Origin: Amycolatopsis bartoniae
GTDB lineage: Bacteria > Actinomycetota > Actinomycetes > Mycobacteriales > Pseudonocardiaceae
Direction: 5' to 3'
DNA length: 64,000 nt
NCBI RefSeq assembly: GCF_014191255.1
Contig: NZ_JACHWH010000002.1
Coordinates: 124,001 to 188,000, forward strand
The position numbers were made by a program, and so were the translations under genes. Shown here one piece after another: positions 50,564 to 58,299 of the stretch; positions within the stretch are counted from its first letter, which is position 1; each line of letters opens with the position of its first letter. The notes beneath the pieces were generated by a model. The model did no database searches. It saw nothing but the letters and a program-made list of their open reading frames with translations, and had not been told where the DNA came from.

Positions 50564-52378
50564 TCACCGGTCCAGGAGGTTCAGGATGGCCGAGGCCATC
50601 GTCGCGGGATCGCCGTCTCCGGGCCGCAGCACGAGCTCGGGCTCGGCGGGCGGCTCGTACGGGTCGTCGATACCGGTGAAGCCGCGGATCTCGCCGGCGC
50701 GGGCCCGGGCGTACATGCCCTTCGGGTCGCGCGCCTCGCACACCGCCAGTGGTGTGTCCACGAAAACCTCCACAAAGGACAGCCCCGCTGCCTCGTGCTC
50801 GGCCCTGGCCTTGGCCCGGTCCGCCCGGTACGGACTGATCAACGACACTATCGCCACGATCCCGGCGTCGGCAAACAACTGCGCGACGGCCGTGACGCGG
50901 CGCACGTTCTCCGCGCGGTCGGCGGCGCCGAATCCGAGGTCGGCATTGAGCCCGTGGCGCAGGTTGTCCCCGTCGAGCCGGTAGGCGGGGCGCCCGGCGG
51001 CGACGAGCAGCCGCTCCAGCTCCGCCGCAATGCTGGACTTGCCCGACGCCGACAGCCCGGTGAACCACACCGTGAGCCCCCGGGTCGGCCGCTCGTCGCG
51101 GGTGACGGTGGCGGCGTGCCACACGACGGGCGTCGCGGCGCCGGTGATCATGCCCGCGGCGACGGTGTCGTTCGTGGTTTCGTCGACGAGGATGAAGCTG
51201 CCCGTGTCACGGTTGCGCCGGTACGGGTCGAACAGCAAAGGCTGCCTCGCGCGCAGCCGCACGCGGCCGATCTCGTTGAGCCCCAAGGTGGTCGCGGACT
51301 CGTCGCGGTGCAGCGTGTTGACGTCGAGGCGGTATTCGAGCGAGCGCACCTCGGCCCTGGTCTCGCGGGTGGTGTGCCGCAGGACGTACGTCGAGCCCGG
51401 GGTGAGAGCGCTCCCATCGGCGAACCAGCAGACCATCGCGTCGACGTCGTGCCCGCTCTGCGGCCGGTTGCCGGGACGGCAGATCAGGTCGCCGCGCGCG
51501 ACGTCGAGGTCGTCGGCGAGCCGGATCGTGACCGCCTGCGGCGCGAACGCCTCGGTCAGCTCGCGGCCGCCGGGCGCGCGGACCTCCTGGATCCGCGACC
51601 GGAACCCCGACGGCAGCACGACGACCTCGTCACCGGACTTGAACACCCCGCCCGCGACGGTGCCCGCGTACCCGCGGTAGTCGCCGCGGCGGATCACGTA
51701 CTGCACGGGGAAACGGGCGTCGACGAGGTTGCGGTCCGACGCGATGTGCACCTGCTCCAGGTGGTGCAGCAGCGGCGTGCCCTCGTACCACGGCATGCTC
51801 GTGCCGCGGTGGACGACGTTGTCGCCGTGCAGCGCGGAAACCGGGATGAATGTCAGGTCCGGCACCGACAGTTTCATGGCGAACCGGCGGAAGTCCTCGC
51901 GGATCTCCTGGAAGCGATCCCACGACCAGCCTACGAGGTCCATCTTGTTGACGCACAACACCAGGTGCGGGATGCCGAGCAGGTTGGCGAGGAACGCGTG
52001 CCGCCGCGACTGCTCCAGCACGCCCTTGCGCGCGTCGACGAGGACCAGCGCGAGGTCGGCGGTGGAAGCGCCGGTGACCATGTTGCGCGTGTACTGGATG
52101 TGCCCGGGCGTGTCGGCGATGACGAACTTGCGCCGCGGCGTGGCGAAGTAGCGGTGGGCGACGTCGATGGTGATGCCCTGCTCGCGCTCGGCGCGCAGGC
52201 CGTCGGTGAGCAGAGCGAGGTTCGGGTAGTCCTCGCCGTGGTCGCGGCTCGCGCGCTCGACGGCCGCGAGCTGGTCGGTGAACAACGTCTTGGAGTCGAA
52301 GAGCAGGCGGCCGATGAGGGTGGACTTGCCGTCGTCGACGCTGCCCGCCGTGGCGAGCCGCAGCAGTTCCCGGGGCAT
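50564..52378 (-). CDS. cysNC: Bifunctional sulfate adenylyltransferase subunit 1 / adenylylsulfate kinase
   Basis: A 604-residue fusion. Residues 1-425 are CysN, an EF-Tu-like GTPase (GSVDDGKST near residue 12, DTPGHIQYTRNM, NKMDLVGW) that drives the CysD reaction. From about 430 follows an APS kinase with Walker A GLSASGKSS and the FTGIDDPYEPP loop, converting APS to PAPS. ATG 52378 is one base past the cysD stop; a longer upstream frame is not needed. Together with CysD it makes the sulfate donor PAPS. Confidence 0.95.
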   Translation of the reverse strand: MPRELLRLATAGSVDDGKSTLIGRLLFDSKTLFTDQLAAVERASRDHGEDYPNLALLTDGLRAEREQGITIDVAHRYFATPRRKFVIADTPGHIQYTRNMVTGASTADLALVLVDARKGVLEQSRRHAFLANLLGIPHLVLCVNKMDLVGWSWDRFQEIREDFRRFAMKLSVPDLTFIPVSALHGDNVVHRGTSMPWYEGTPLLHHLEQVHIASDRNLVDARFPVQYVIRRGDYRGYAGTVAGGVFKSGDEVVVLPSGFRSRIQEVRAPGGRELTEAFAPQAVTIRLADDLDVARGDLICRPGNRPQSGHDVDAMVCWFADGSALTPGSTYVLRHTTRETRAEVRSLEYRLDVNTLHRDESATTLGLNEIGRVRLRARQPLLFDPYRRNRDTGSFILVDETTNDTVAAGMITGAATPVVWHAATVTRDERPTRGLTVWFTGLSASGKSSIAAELERLLVAAGRPAYRLDGDNLRHGLNADLGFGAADRAENVRRVTAVAQLFADAGIVAIVSLISPYRADRAKARAEHEAAGLSFVEVFVDTPLAVCEARDPKGMYARARAGEIRGFTGIDDPYEPPAEPELVLRPGDGDPATMASAILNLLDR

Positions 52379-52379
52379 C

Positions 52380-53291
52380 TCAGAAGTACCCTTCCCGCTT
52401 GCGATCTTCCATGCCCGCCTCGGAAATCCGGTCGTCGGCACGGGTGGCGCCGCGCTCGGTCAGGCGGGTCACGGCGGTTTCGGCCACCACCTCCTCGGCG
52501 GTGGCGGCCGTCGACTCCACGCAACCGGTGCACGTCGCGTCGCCGACCGTGCGGAAGCGGACCGTCGCCTCGTACGGGCGTTCGCCGTCCAGCAGGCGCA
52601 GGTGCCGGGTGTGCGCGAGCAGCATCCCGTCGCGCTGCACGACTTCGCGGCGGTGGGCGTAGTACAGCGACGGCAGCTCGATCCCCTCGGCCGCGATGTA
52701 GGACCAGATGTCGAGCTCGGTCCAGTTCGACAGCGGGAAGACGCGGATGTGCTCGCCCTTGCGGTGCCGCCCGTTGTAGAGGTGCCACAGCTCGGGTCGC
52801 TGGCCACGCGGGTCCCACTGGCCGAACTCGTCGCGGAAGCTGAACACGCGCTCCTTCGCGCGGGCCTTCTCCTCGTCGCGCCGGGCACCGCCGAACACCG
52901 CGTCGAAAGCGTTTTCCTGGATCATGCGCAGCAATGTGACGGTCTGCAGCCGGTTGCGCGACGCCCGCGGCCCGGTCTCCTCGACCACGCGGCCGGCGTC
53001 GATGTCGTCCTGCACACTGGCGACGACGAGCCGCAGGCCGAGGTTTTCCACCGTCCGGTCCCGGAATTCGAGCACCTCGTCGAAGTTGTGCCCGGTGTCC
53101 ACATGCGACACCGGGAACGGCGGCGGCGCGGGCCAGAACGCCTTGCGGGCCAGGTGCAGCATCACCACCGAGTCCTTACCGCCGGAGAAGAGCAGCACGG
53201 GCCGTTCGAAGGTGGCCGCCACCTCGCGGAACACGTGCACGGACTCGGCCTCGAGCGCTTCGAGGCCGGACAGCTCGTACGTGCTGGTCAC
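52380..53291 (-). CDS. cysD: Sulfate adenylyltransferase subunit 2
   Basis: A 303-residue PP-loop ATP pyrophosphatase making APS from sulfate and ATP. The SGGKDS loop is at residues 36-41; FRDEFGQWDPRGQRPELW and SNWTELDIW are typical CysD segments. GTG 53291 is chosen: TAATTT (53303-53298) lies six bases before it, so the message is probably leaderless. The promoter overlaps a KstR-type palindrome (53302-53315). No cysH, cysI or sulfite reductase gene is near. Confidence 0.95.
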   Translation of the reverse strand: MTSTYELSGLEALEAESVHVFREVAATFERPVLLFSGGKDSVVMLHLARKAFWPAPPPFPVSHVDTGHNFDEVLEFRDRTVENLGLRLVVASVQDDIDAGRVVEETGPRASRNRLQTVTLLRMIQENAFDAVFGGARRDEEKARAKERVFSFRDEFGQWDPRGQRPELWHLYNGRHRKGEHIRVFPLSNWTELDIWSYIAAEGIELPSLYYAHRREVVQRDGMLLAHTRHLRLLDGERPYEATVRFRTVGDATCTGCVESTAATAEEVVAETAVTRLTERGATRADDRISEAGMEDRKREGYF

Positions 53292-53297
53292 TTCGCA

Positions 53298-53315
53298 AAA
53301 TTAGAACACGTTCTT
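53298..53315. promoter_or_regulatory. KstR-type operator in the cysD / sulfotransferase-operon promoter region
   Basis: TAGAACACGTTCTT at 53302-53315 contains the perfect palindrome AGAAC-AC-GTTCT and fits the TnnAACnnGTTnnA consensus of KstR, the TetR repressor of steroid catabolism, at all but the last base. It abuts and overlaps by two bases the -10 (TAATTT, 53303-53298, minus strand) of cysD and lies 35 bases before the divergent NTF2-like gene. A TetR-family regulator could therefore control both directions. Confidence 0.6.
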
Positions 53316-53349
53316 GCTTTCGGTCAATCCCCGGAGGATGCTGGTCGGC

Positions 53350-53832
53350 ATGGACCTCGGCGCGCTCGAAGAGATCAAACGGGTGAAGCACCGGTATCTC
53401 CGCTGCGTGGACCTCAAGCGGTGGGACGACGTCGCGGACACGCTCGCGCCCGACGCCACGGCGAGCTACGGCACGCCCACCTACGGCGAGCCGATCGTGC
53501 TGGCCGGGCGCGAGGCCATCACCGGGTTCCTGCGCGAGAAGCTCGGCGGCGAGATCCTCACGACGCATTTCGCGGTCCAGCCGGAGATCGACATCGACGG
53601 TGACACCGCGACGGGGCTGTGGCCGTTCGAGGACACGGTGATCTCGCAGGAGCACCGCGTCATGATCAAGGGCGCCGCGGTCTACGAGGACTCCTACCGC
53701 CGCGGCGAGGACGGGCAGTGGCGCATCACGCACACCGGCTACACCCGGACGTATGAGTTCGTGCTCTCGTTCGAGGACCTGCCGAGCCTGCGCTTCACCG
53801 CGAACCGCTGGGCACCCGAGAACGCGTTCTAG
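53350..53832 (+). CDS. NTF2-like / SnoaL-type protein
   Basis: About 160 residues with the cone-shaped NTF2 fold: IKRVKHRYLRCVDLKRWDDV helix, DATASYGTPTYG, and the C-terminal sheet WRITHTGYTRTYEFVLS. Members include delta5-3-ketosteroid isomerases, limonene epoxide hydrolases and non-catalytic lipid-binding proteins. GGAGG at 53333-53337 precedes ATG 53350 by 12 bases; ATG 53338 touches the GGAGG and is unlikely. First gene of a four-gene operon ending in a sulfotransferase. Confidence 0.83.
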   Translation: MDLGALEEIKRVKHRYLRCVDLKRWDDVADTLAPDATASYGTPTYGEPIVLAGREAITGFLREKLGGEILTTHFAVQPEIDIDGDTATGLWPFEDTVISQEHRVMIKGAAVYEDSYRRGEDGQWRITHTGYTRTYEFVLSFEDLPSLRFTANRWAPENAF

Positions 53833-53842
53833 GAGGACGGGC

Positions 53843-55006
53843 GTGCTGACCGAGAAGTTCGCGGCGGCCATCGCGGAGGCCGAGCGCGTCATCGCCGAAG
53901 CCGAGCACGTACGTGACGAGCAGGATCTCGTCGAGGGCTACGACTATCTGGCAGGCAGCATCCGCGCGTCGCTGCAGATGGCGTGGGCCTACGAGCGGGA
54001 CTTCCCGTTCTTCGTCCAGTCCACCGGCCCGTACACGAAGCTGGGCCTGGACAATCCCGACACCCTGTACTTCCACTCCTACCTGCGCGACGACGCCGAG
54101 TACGTCGTCACGGGCACGCGCGGCACCACGCGCGACCTCAGTTTCCAGGTCCTCAACGGCGACTACTCCCCCGTCGACGTGCCGGACAGCTTGACGGCGT
54201 TCGACGACCGGGAGATCGAGATCGGGCCGGACGGGCGATACGAAATCCGGTTCGGTCCCGATGCCGCGCGGCCGGGCTACTTCACCCTCGGGCCCGGCTC
54301 GGCGATGCTGGTGGTGCGCGAGGTGTACAGCGACTGGGCGCACGAACAACGCGGCACGATCCGGATCCGCCGCGCCGACAAGGCCGGGCAGGCGCCGGCG
54401 CCGCCTTCGAGGGATCTACTGGAGAAACGGTACGGCGTGGCCGGAAAGATGCTGCTGTCGCGGCTGCGGACGTTCCTCGCGTTCCCGAAGTGGTTCTACC
54501 TGGACCTGCCGGTGAACACGCTGACCGAACCGCGGGCGACACCGGGCGGCCTGAGCACGCAGTTCTCGTCGGTGGGGCACTACGACCTCGACGACGACCA
54601 GGTCATGGTGGTCACCGTGCCCCGCTCGGACGCGCCGTACCAGGGCATCCAGCTCGGCAGCATGTGGTACATCTCGCTCGACTACCTCAACCACCAGACG
54701 AGCCTCACCGCCGACCAGGCGCGCGTGGATCCGGACGGGAAGATCCGGTTCGTGATCAGCGAGCGCGATCCCGGGGTGGTGAACTGGCTGGAGCGCACCG
54801 GGCACCGCCGCGGTTACGTGCAGCTCCGGTGGCAGCGGCTGTCCCGCGCGCTGGAACCGGCGGACGGGCCCGAGGTCGAACTGTGCACAGTGGACGAACT
54901 TCCGGCGCGCCTGCCGTACTACGACGAGGCGAAGATCGCGCCGGACGGGTTCGCCGCCCGGATCGCGGCCCGGCAGGCCGCCGTCGCGACGAGGATGCTG
55001 GGCTGA
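53843..55006 (+). CDS. DUF1214-domain protein
   Basis: A 387-residue cytoplasmic protein without signal peptide. The C-terminal half has DUF1214 (PF06742) phrases YQGIQLGSMWYISLDYLNHQ and VNWLERTGHRRGYVQLRWQR; the N-terminal part is a beta-rich DUF1254-like region. GTG 53843 has AGGAGG six bases upstream. Relatives are common in mycobacterial and actinobacterial lipid or steroid gene groups, but no activity is established. It ends in a one-base overlap with the SDR start. Confidence 0.8.
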   Translation: MLTEKFAAAIAEAERVIAEAEHVRDEQDLVEGYDYLAGSIRASLQMAWAYERDFPFFVQSTGPYTKLGLDNPDTLYFHSYLRDDAEYVVTGTRGTTRDLSFQVLNGDYSPVDVPDSLTAFDDREIEIGPDGRYEIRFGPDAARPGYFTLGPGSAMLVVREVYSDWAHEQRGTIRIRRADKAGQAPAPPSRDLLEKRYGVAGKMLLSRLRTFLAFPKWFYLDLPVNTLTEPRATPGGLSTQFSSVGHYDLDDDQVMVVTVPRSDAPYQGIQLGSMWYISLDYLNHQTSLTADQARVDPDGKIRFVISERDPGVVNWLERTGHRRGYVQLRWQRLSRALEPADGPEVELCTVDELPARLPYYDEAKIAPDGFAARIAARQAAVATRMLG

Positions 55007-55782
55007 TGTTGTTGCGGGACAAGGTTGTCGTGGTCTCCGGGGTCGGCTCGGGGCTGGGCAGGGCGATCGCGGTGCAGTGCGCGCGGGCGGGTGCGGACGT
55101 CGTGCTCGCCGCCCGGACGGAGTCGCGGCTGCGCGAGGTCGCGAAGGAGGTCGACGAGCTCGGCCGGCGTGCGCTGGTGGTGCCGACGGACATCGACGAC
55201 GAGTCGGCGGTTTCCCGATTGGTTTTCTCCACTGTGGACGCTTTCGGCCGCGTCGATTCGGTGGTGAACAACGCTTTCGCGATGCCGCCGATCACCGGCC
55301 TGGTCGACGTCGGACTGCCGGAAATGCGGGCGGCACTCGAAACGAACGTGCTCGCGACTTTGCGGTTGACCCGGTTGTTCGTGCCGGAGCTGGAGAAGAC
55401 ACGCGGCTCCGCAGTCATGATCAACTCGGCGGTGTTGCGGCACTCGCGTCAGGGCTTCGGGCCGTACAAGACCGCGAAGTCGGGGCTGCTGGCGGTCGCG
55501 TCCGCGCTCGCGACCGAGCTGGGGCCGCGCGGGATCCGGGTGAACTCGGTGGCACCGGGCTACATTTGGGGCGACCACCTGAAGTTCTACTTCGCCTACC
55601 TCGCGCAGCAGCGGGGCGTGCCGGCCGAGCAGGTGTACGAGGAGACTGCGGCCACGATCGACCTGCGCAAGCTACCCGAGCCGGACGAAATCGCCGACGC
55701 GGTCGTGTTCCTGCTCTCCGACCTGGCGCGGGCGATCACCGGGCAATGCCTGGACGTCAACGGCGGGGAGTACCACTCGTGA
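55006..55782 (+). CDS. Short-chain dehydrogenase/reductase
   Basis: A 258-residue SDR. The cofactor loop is SGVGSGLGRAI near residue 12 (a TGxxxGxG variant with S for T), followed by NNAF for the NNAG motif; catalytic Ser and YxxxK are in NSAVLRHSRQGFGPYKTAK. Subunits of this type oxidise alcohols of steroids, lipids or polyketides with NAD(P). ATG 55006 overlaps the DUF1214 stop by one base. It may prepare a hydroxyl or ketone group for or after sulfation. Confidence 0.9.
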   Translation: MLLRDKVVVVSGVGSGLGRAIAVQCARAGADVVLAARTESRLREVAKEVDELGRRALVVPTDIDDESAVSRLVFSTVDAFGRVDSVVNNAFAMPPITGLVDVGLPEMRAALETNVLATLRLTRLFVPELEKTRGSAVMINSAVLRHSRQGFGPYKTAKSGLLAVASALATELGPRGIRVNSVAPGYIWGDHLKFYFAYLAQQRGVPAEQVYEETAATIDLRKLPEPDEIADAVVFLLSDLARAITGQCLDVNGGEYHS

Positions 55783-56921
55783 CCCGCGAGAACGTCGGAA
55801 CCGTCGAGGACCTGCACGAGTCGGCGACCCGCTTCACGGGGCTCGACGATTTCGGGAACGACGACTACCGCGAGGGGCTGGCGGTCCTGCTGGAGTCGTA
55901 CGAGCGGGACGCGGCCCTGACTCCGTTCGGCCGGCGCGTGAAGCGTGCCTTCCTGCGGGGGGCGCTGGTCGCCCGGCTGCTCAGCGAGGCGGCGTGGAAG
56001 CGCTTTCCCGAGCACGCGGAGGTGCCGATCGAGCGGCCCATCTTCGTCACCGGCCTTCCCCGCACCGGCACGACTGCGCTGCACCGCCTGCTCACCGCGG
56101 ACCCGGCGCACCAGGGGCTCGAAGTGTGGCTGACGGAGGTCCCGCAGCCGCGGCCGCCGCGCTCGACGTGGGCGGAAAACCCGGTGTTCCAACGGATTCA
56201 GGCCGGGTACGAGCAGCATCACGTGGAGCACCCGGAGTTCCTGGGGGCGCACGAGATGTCGGCCGATCAGGTCGAGGAGTGCTGGCAGTTGCTGCGCCAG
56301 TCGGCGAAGTCGGTGTCGTACGAGTGCCTGGCGTACCTGCCGACCTATTCGGCGTGGCTACGGGAACAGGACTGGACGGACGCGTACCGGCGGCATCGGC
56401 GAAACCTGCAGCTGATCGGGTTGCCGGACAAGGACCGCCGGTGGGTGCTGAAGAATCCGAGCCATCTGTTCGCGCTGGACGCGCTGATGGCGGTGTACCC
56501 GGACGCGCTGGTGATCCAGACACACAGAGCACCGTCGACGATCGTCGCGTCAGTGTGCAGCCTGAACGAGCAGGCGGCGGCCGGCTGGTCCGAGGTGTTT
56601 TCCGGTGCTGTGGTGGGGAAGGCGCAACTGGAGCTGTGGGCGCGGGGTGCGGAGACGTTCCTGGAGTCCCGGAAGCGCTACGACCCGGCGCAGTTCTGCG
56701 ACGTGTACTACCCGGACTTCGTGGCCGATCCACTGGGGACGGTCGAGTCGATATATTCCCGTTTCGACTTGCCGTTCTCCTCGGACGCCCGCTCGGCGAT
56801 GGCTGCCTTGTCGCGGGAAAGCGCTTCCCGCCCTGGGCATCGGTACTCGCTGTCGGATTTCGGGTTGACTGCTGCAGAGGTGGAGGCCCGCTTCGCTCGT
56901 TACCTGGAAGCGCACGCCTGA
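55779..56921 (+). CDS. Sulfotransferase family protein (PAPS-dependent)
   Basis: A 380-residue protein of the Sulfotransfer_3 group. The 5'-phosphosulfate loop is PIFVTGLPRTGTTALHRLL near residue 87 (G-P-R-T-G-T-T). The 3'-phosphate region is around THRAPSTIVASV. It should transfer sulfate from PAPS to a lipid or steroid hydroxyl. GTG start overlaps the SDR stop by four bases. PAPS is provided by the divergent cysD-cysNC operon. The 3' end overlaps the asparaginase gene by 22 bases. Confidence 0.87.
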   Translation: MTRENVGTVEDLHESATRFTGLDDFGNDDYREGLAVLLESYERDAALTPFGRRVKRAFLRGALVARLLSEAAWKRFPEHAEVPIERPIFVTGLPRTGTTALHRLLTADPAHQGLEVWLTEVPQPRPPRSTWAENPVFQRIQAGYEQHHVEHPEFLGAHEMSADQVEECWQLLRQSAKSVSYECLAYLPTYSAWLREQDWTDAYRRHRRNLQLIGLPDKDRRWVLKNPSHLFALDALMAVYPDALVIQTHRAPSTIVASVCSLNEQAAAGWSEVFSGAVVGKAQLELWARGAETFLESRKRYDPAQFCDVYYPDFVADPLGTVESIYSRFDLPFSSDARSAMAALSRESASRPGHRYSLSDFGLTAAEVEARFARYLEAHA

Positions 56922-57880
56922 GCCAGCTCCTTGGCCACTCGCGCCGGGTCCCGGTGAAGCGACAGGAGCACGGTCAGGAGAATGCGGACCTGCGAAGGCC
57001 GCAGCGTGCCGGTCGGGATCGCCCCCGCCGCAACCAGGTCGACGCCCCCACCGTTGCCGTAGAGCGCGACGACAGGCCCGGCGTGCACGCGGGTGGACAA
57101 TGCCACGACTGTGCCGTTTTCGGTGAGCCTGGCGACGGCTTCGCAGATCCGCGGATTGGCGTTCCCGGCACCAGTCGCCTCAAGCACGACGCCGCCCGCC
57201 CCGGCGGCAACGACAGCGTCGAGCGCGGCGGTGTCGGCACCGGGGTACAGCGCGACGATGTCGACCCGGGCGTCGAGTTCGCCGAGCTCGATCGGCGCTT
57301 TCCGCTCGGGAGTGGCGGTGAAACTCACGGTGTTCTGGCGTACCTGCCCGATCGGCCCGCCGTCAGGCGTAGCGAAGGCGGCCGCGGCGAGGGTCTGAGT
57401 CTTGCGCGTACCTTTCGCTGAATAGACAGCACCGTCGAAGACGATGAGCACACCGCGGTTCCGAGCCTCCTCAGCCGCCGCGATCGTTATCGCGTCGGCG
57501 AGGTTACGAGGCCCGTCGGTATCGGGCGCGTCGGCGGCCCGCTGTGCGCCGGTGAACACCACGGGCCGCGGGTCGTCGTGCACGAGGTCGACGAGGAAGG
57601 CGGTCTCCTCCATGGTGTCGGTGCCGTGGGTGACGACGATGCCCCGCACGTCGGGCTCTTCAAGGGCCTTCCGGACTTCCTTGGCGATGAGCCCCATGTC
57701 GCGGGGGGTGAGGAGGTAGCTGCCGAGCCGCAGGACGTCCCGGCCGGTCACGGCGACGTTCGGCGGGTAGGGCAGCCTGCTGAGCAGCTCGTCGGAAGCG
57801 TCACTGGCGACACTGGCCCCCTGCGCGTTCCGCCGAGACGCGATCGTCCCACCCGTCGACAACACGACGACCTTGCCCAC
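56900..57880 (-). CDS. L-asparaginase
   Basis: A 326-residue asparaginase/glutaminase-type amidohydrolase. Both catalytic threonine motifs are present: TGGTIAS at residues 9-15 and HGTDTMEE near 85, plus a lysine in FTGAQRAAD region. No signal peptide, so the cytoplasmic (type I-like) form. ATG 57880. It hydrolyses asparagine to aspartate and ammonia. It is convergent with the sulfotransferase operon. Confidence 0.93.
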   Translation of the reverse strand: MGKVVVLSTGGTIASRRNAQGASVASDASDELLSRLPYPPNVAVTGRDVLRLGSYLLTPRDMGLIAKEVRKALEEPDVRGIVVTHGTDTMEETAFLVDLVHDDPRPVVFTGAQRAADAPDTDGPRNLADAITIAAAEEARNRGVLIVFDGAVYSAKGTRKTQTLAAAAFATPDGGPIGQVRQNTVSFTATPERKAPIELGELDARVDIVALYPGADTAALDAVVAAGAGGVVLEATGAGNANPRICEAVARLTENGTVVALSTRVHAGPVVALYGNGGGVDLVAAGAIPTGTLRPSQVRILLTVLLSLHRDPARVAKELAQACASR

Positions 57881-58037
57881 TCACTGCCTCCTCTGGGTGA
57901 CTACGGGGGTCACTCTAAGCTCCCTCCCTCGCACCCCTGGCCCACGCCCTCCCCCGGCGGGTGCTCCCCCACGGCCCGGGCAGGTGCGGTATGTTGACGA
58001 CATCTATGACGGCCGGGGGTAACGCCCATGCGCCACG

Positions 58038-58111
58038 GGGCCGGTAGCTCAGTTGGTTAGAGCAGGGGACTCATAATCCCTTGGCCGCGGGTTCGAGCCC
58101 CGCCCGGCCCA
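58038..58111 (+). tRNA. tRNA with CAU anticodon, probably tRNA-Ile2 (lysidine-modified)
   Basis: A full cloverleaf: acceptor GGGCCGG/CCGGCCC, D stem GCTC/GAGC, anticodon stem GGGGA/TCCCT with loop CTCATAA (anticodon at 58072-58074), T arm GCGGG-TTCGAGC-CCCGC. CCA is not encoded. The arm GAGCAGG.GACTCATAAT..CTTGG resembles E. coli tRNA-Ile2 more than elongator tRNA-Met, and C4-G69 and C5-G68 pairs, which TilS uses, are present. So AUA decoding is likelier than Met. Upstream TTGACG (57994-57999) may be its -35. Confidence 0.88.
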
Positions 58112-58299
58112 CCTGGGGTGAACTGGGGAAACAGCGGGCGCAAGAGCGCTAGAAGCGATCTTTGGGTGCGAAATGCGACCCTGAGTCGTCTCGCGCCGAT
58201 TATGCCTCGCAGGGCGCGTTTGAGAGGACCGGGCGAGCACCATCAACGGCGCGCGCCCACCCGGTCCTGATCCACCTGATCCATCCGAAGCCGGTCGTG
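58112..58299. other. Intergenic stretch after the tRNA
   Basis: No gene. GGACCGGG (58226-58233) and CCCGGTCC (58260-58267) form an 8-bp stem with a 26-base loop that might end the minus-strand operon; no U tract. I see no integrase and no copy of the tRNA 3' end inside this gap; a second copy marking the far end of an island would lie outside the window. Confidence 0.35.

Noticed and set aside
58049..58246. 65-codon minus-strand frame ending GRGSNPRPRDYESPALTN
   Set aside because: This well-known false ORF is the antisense of a tRNA gene.
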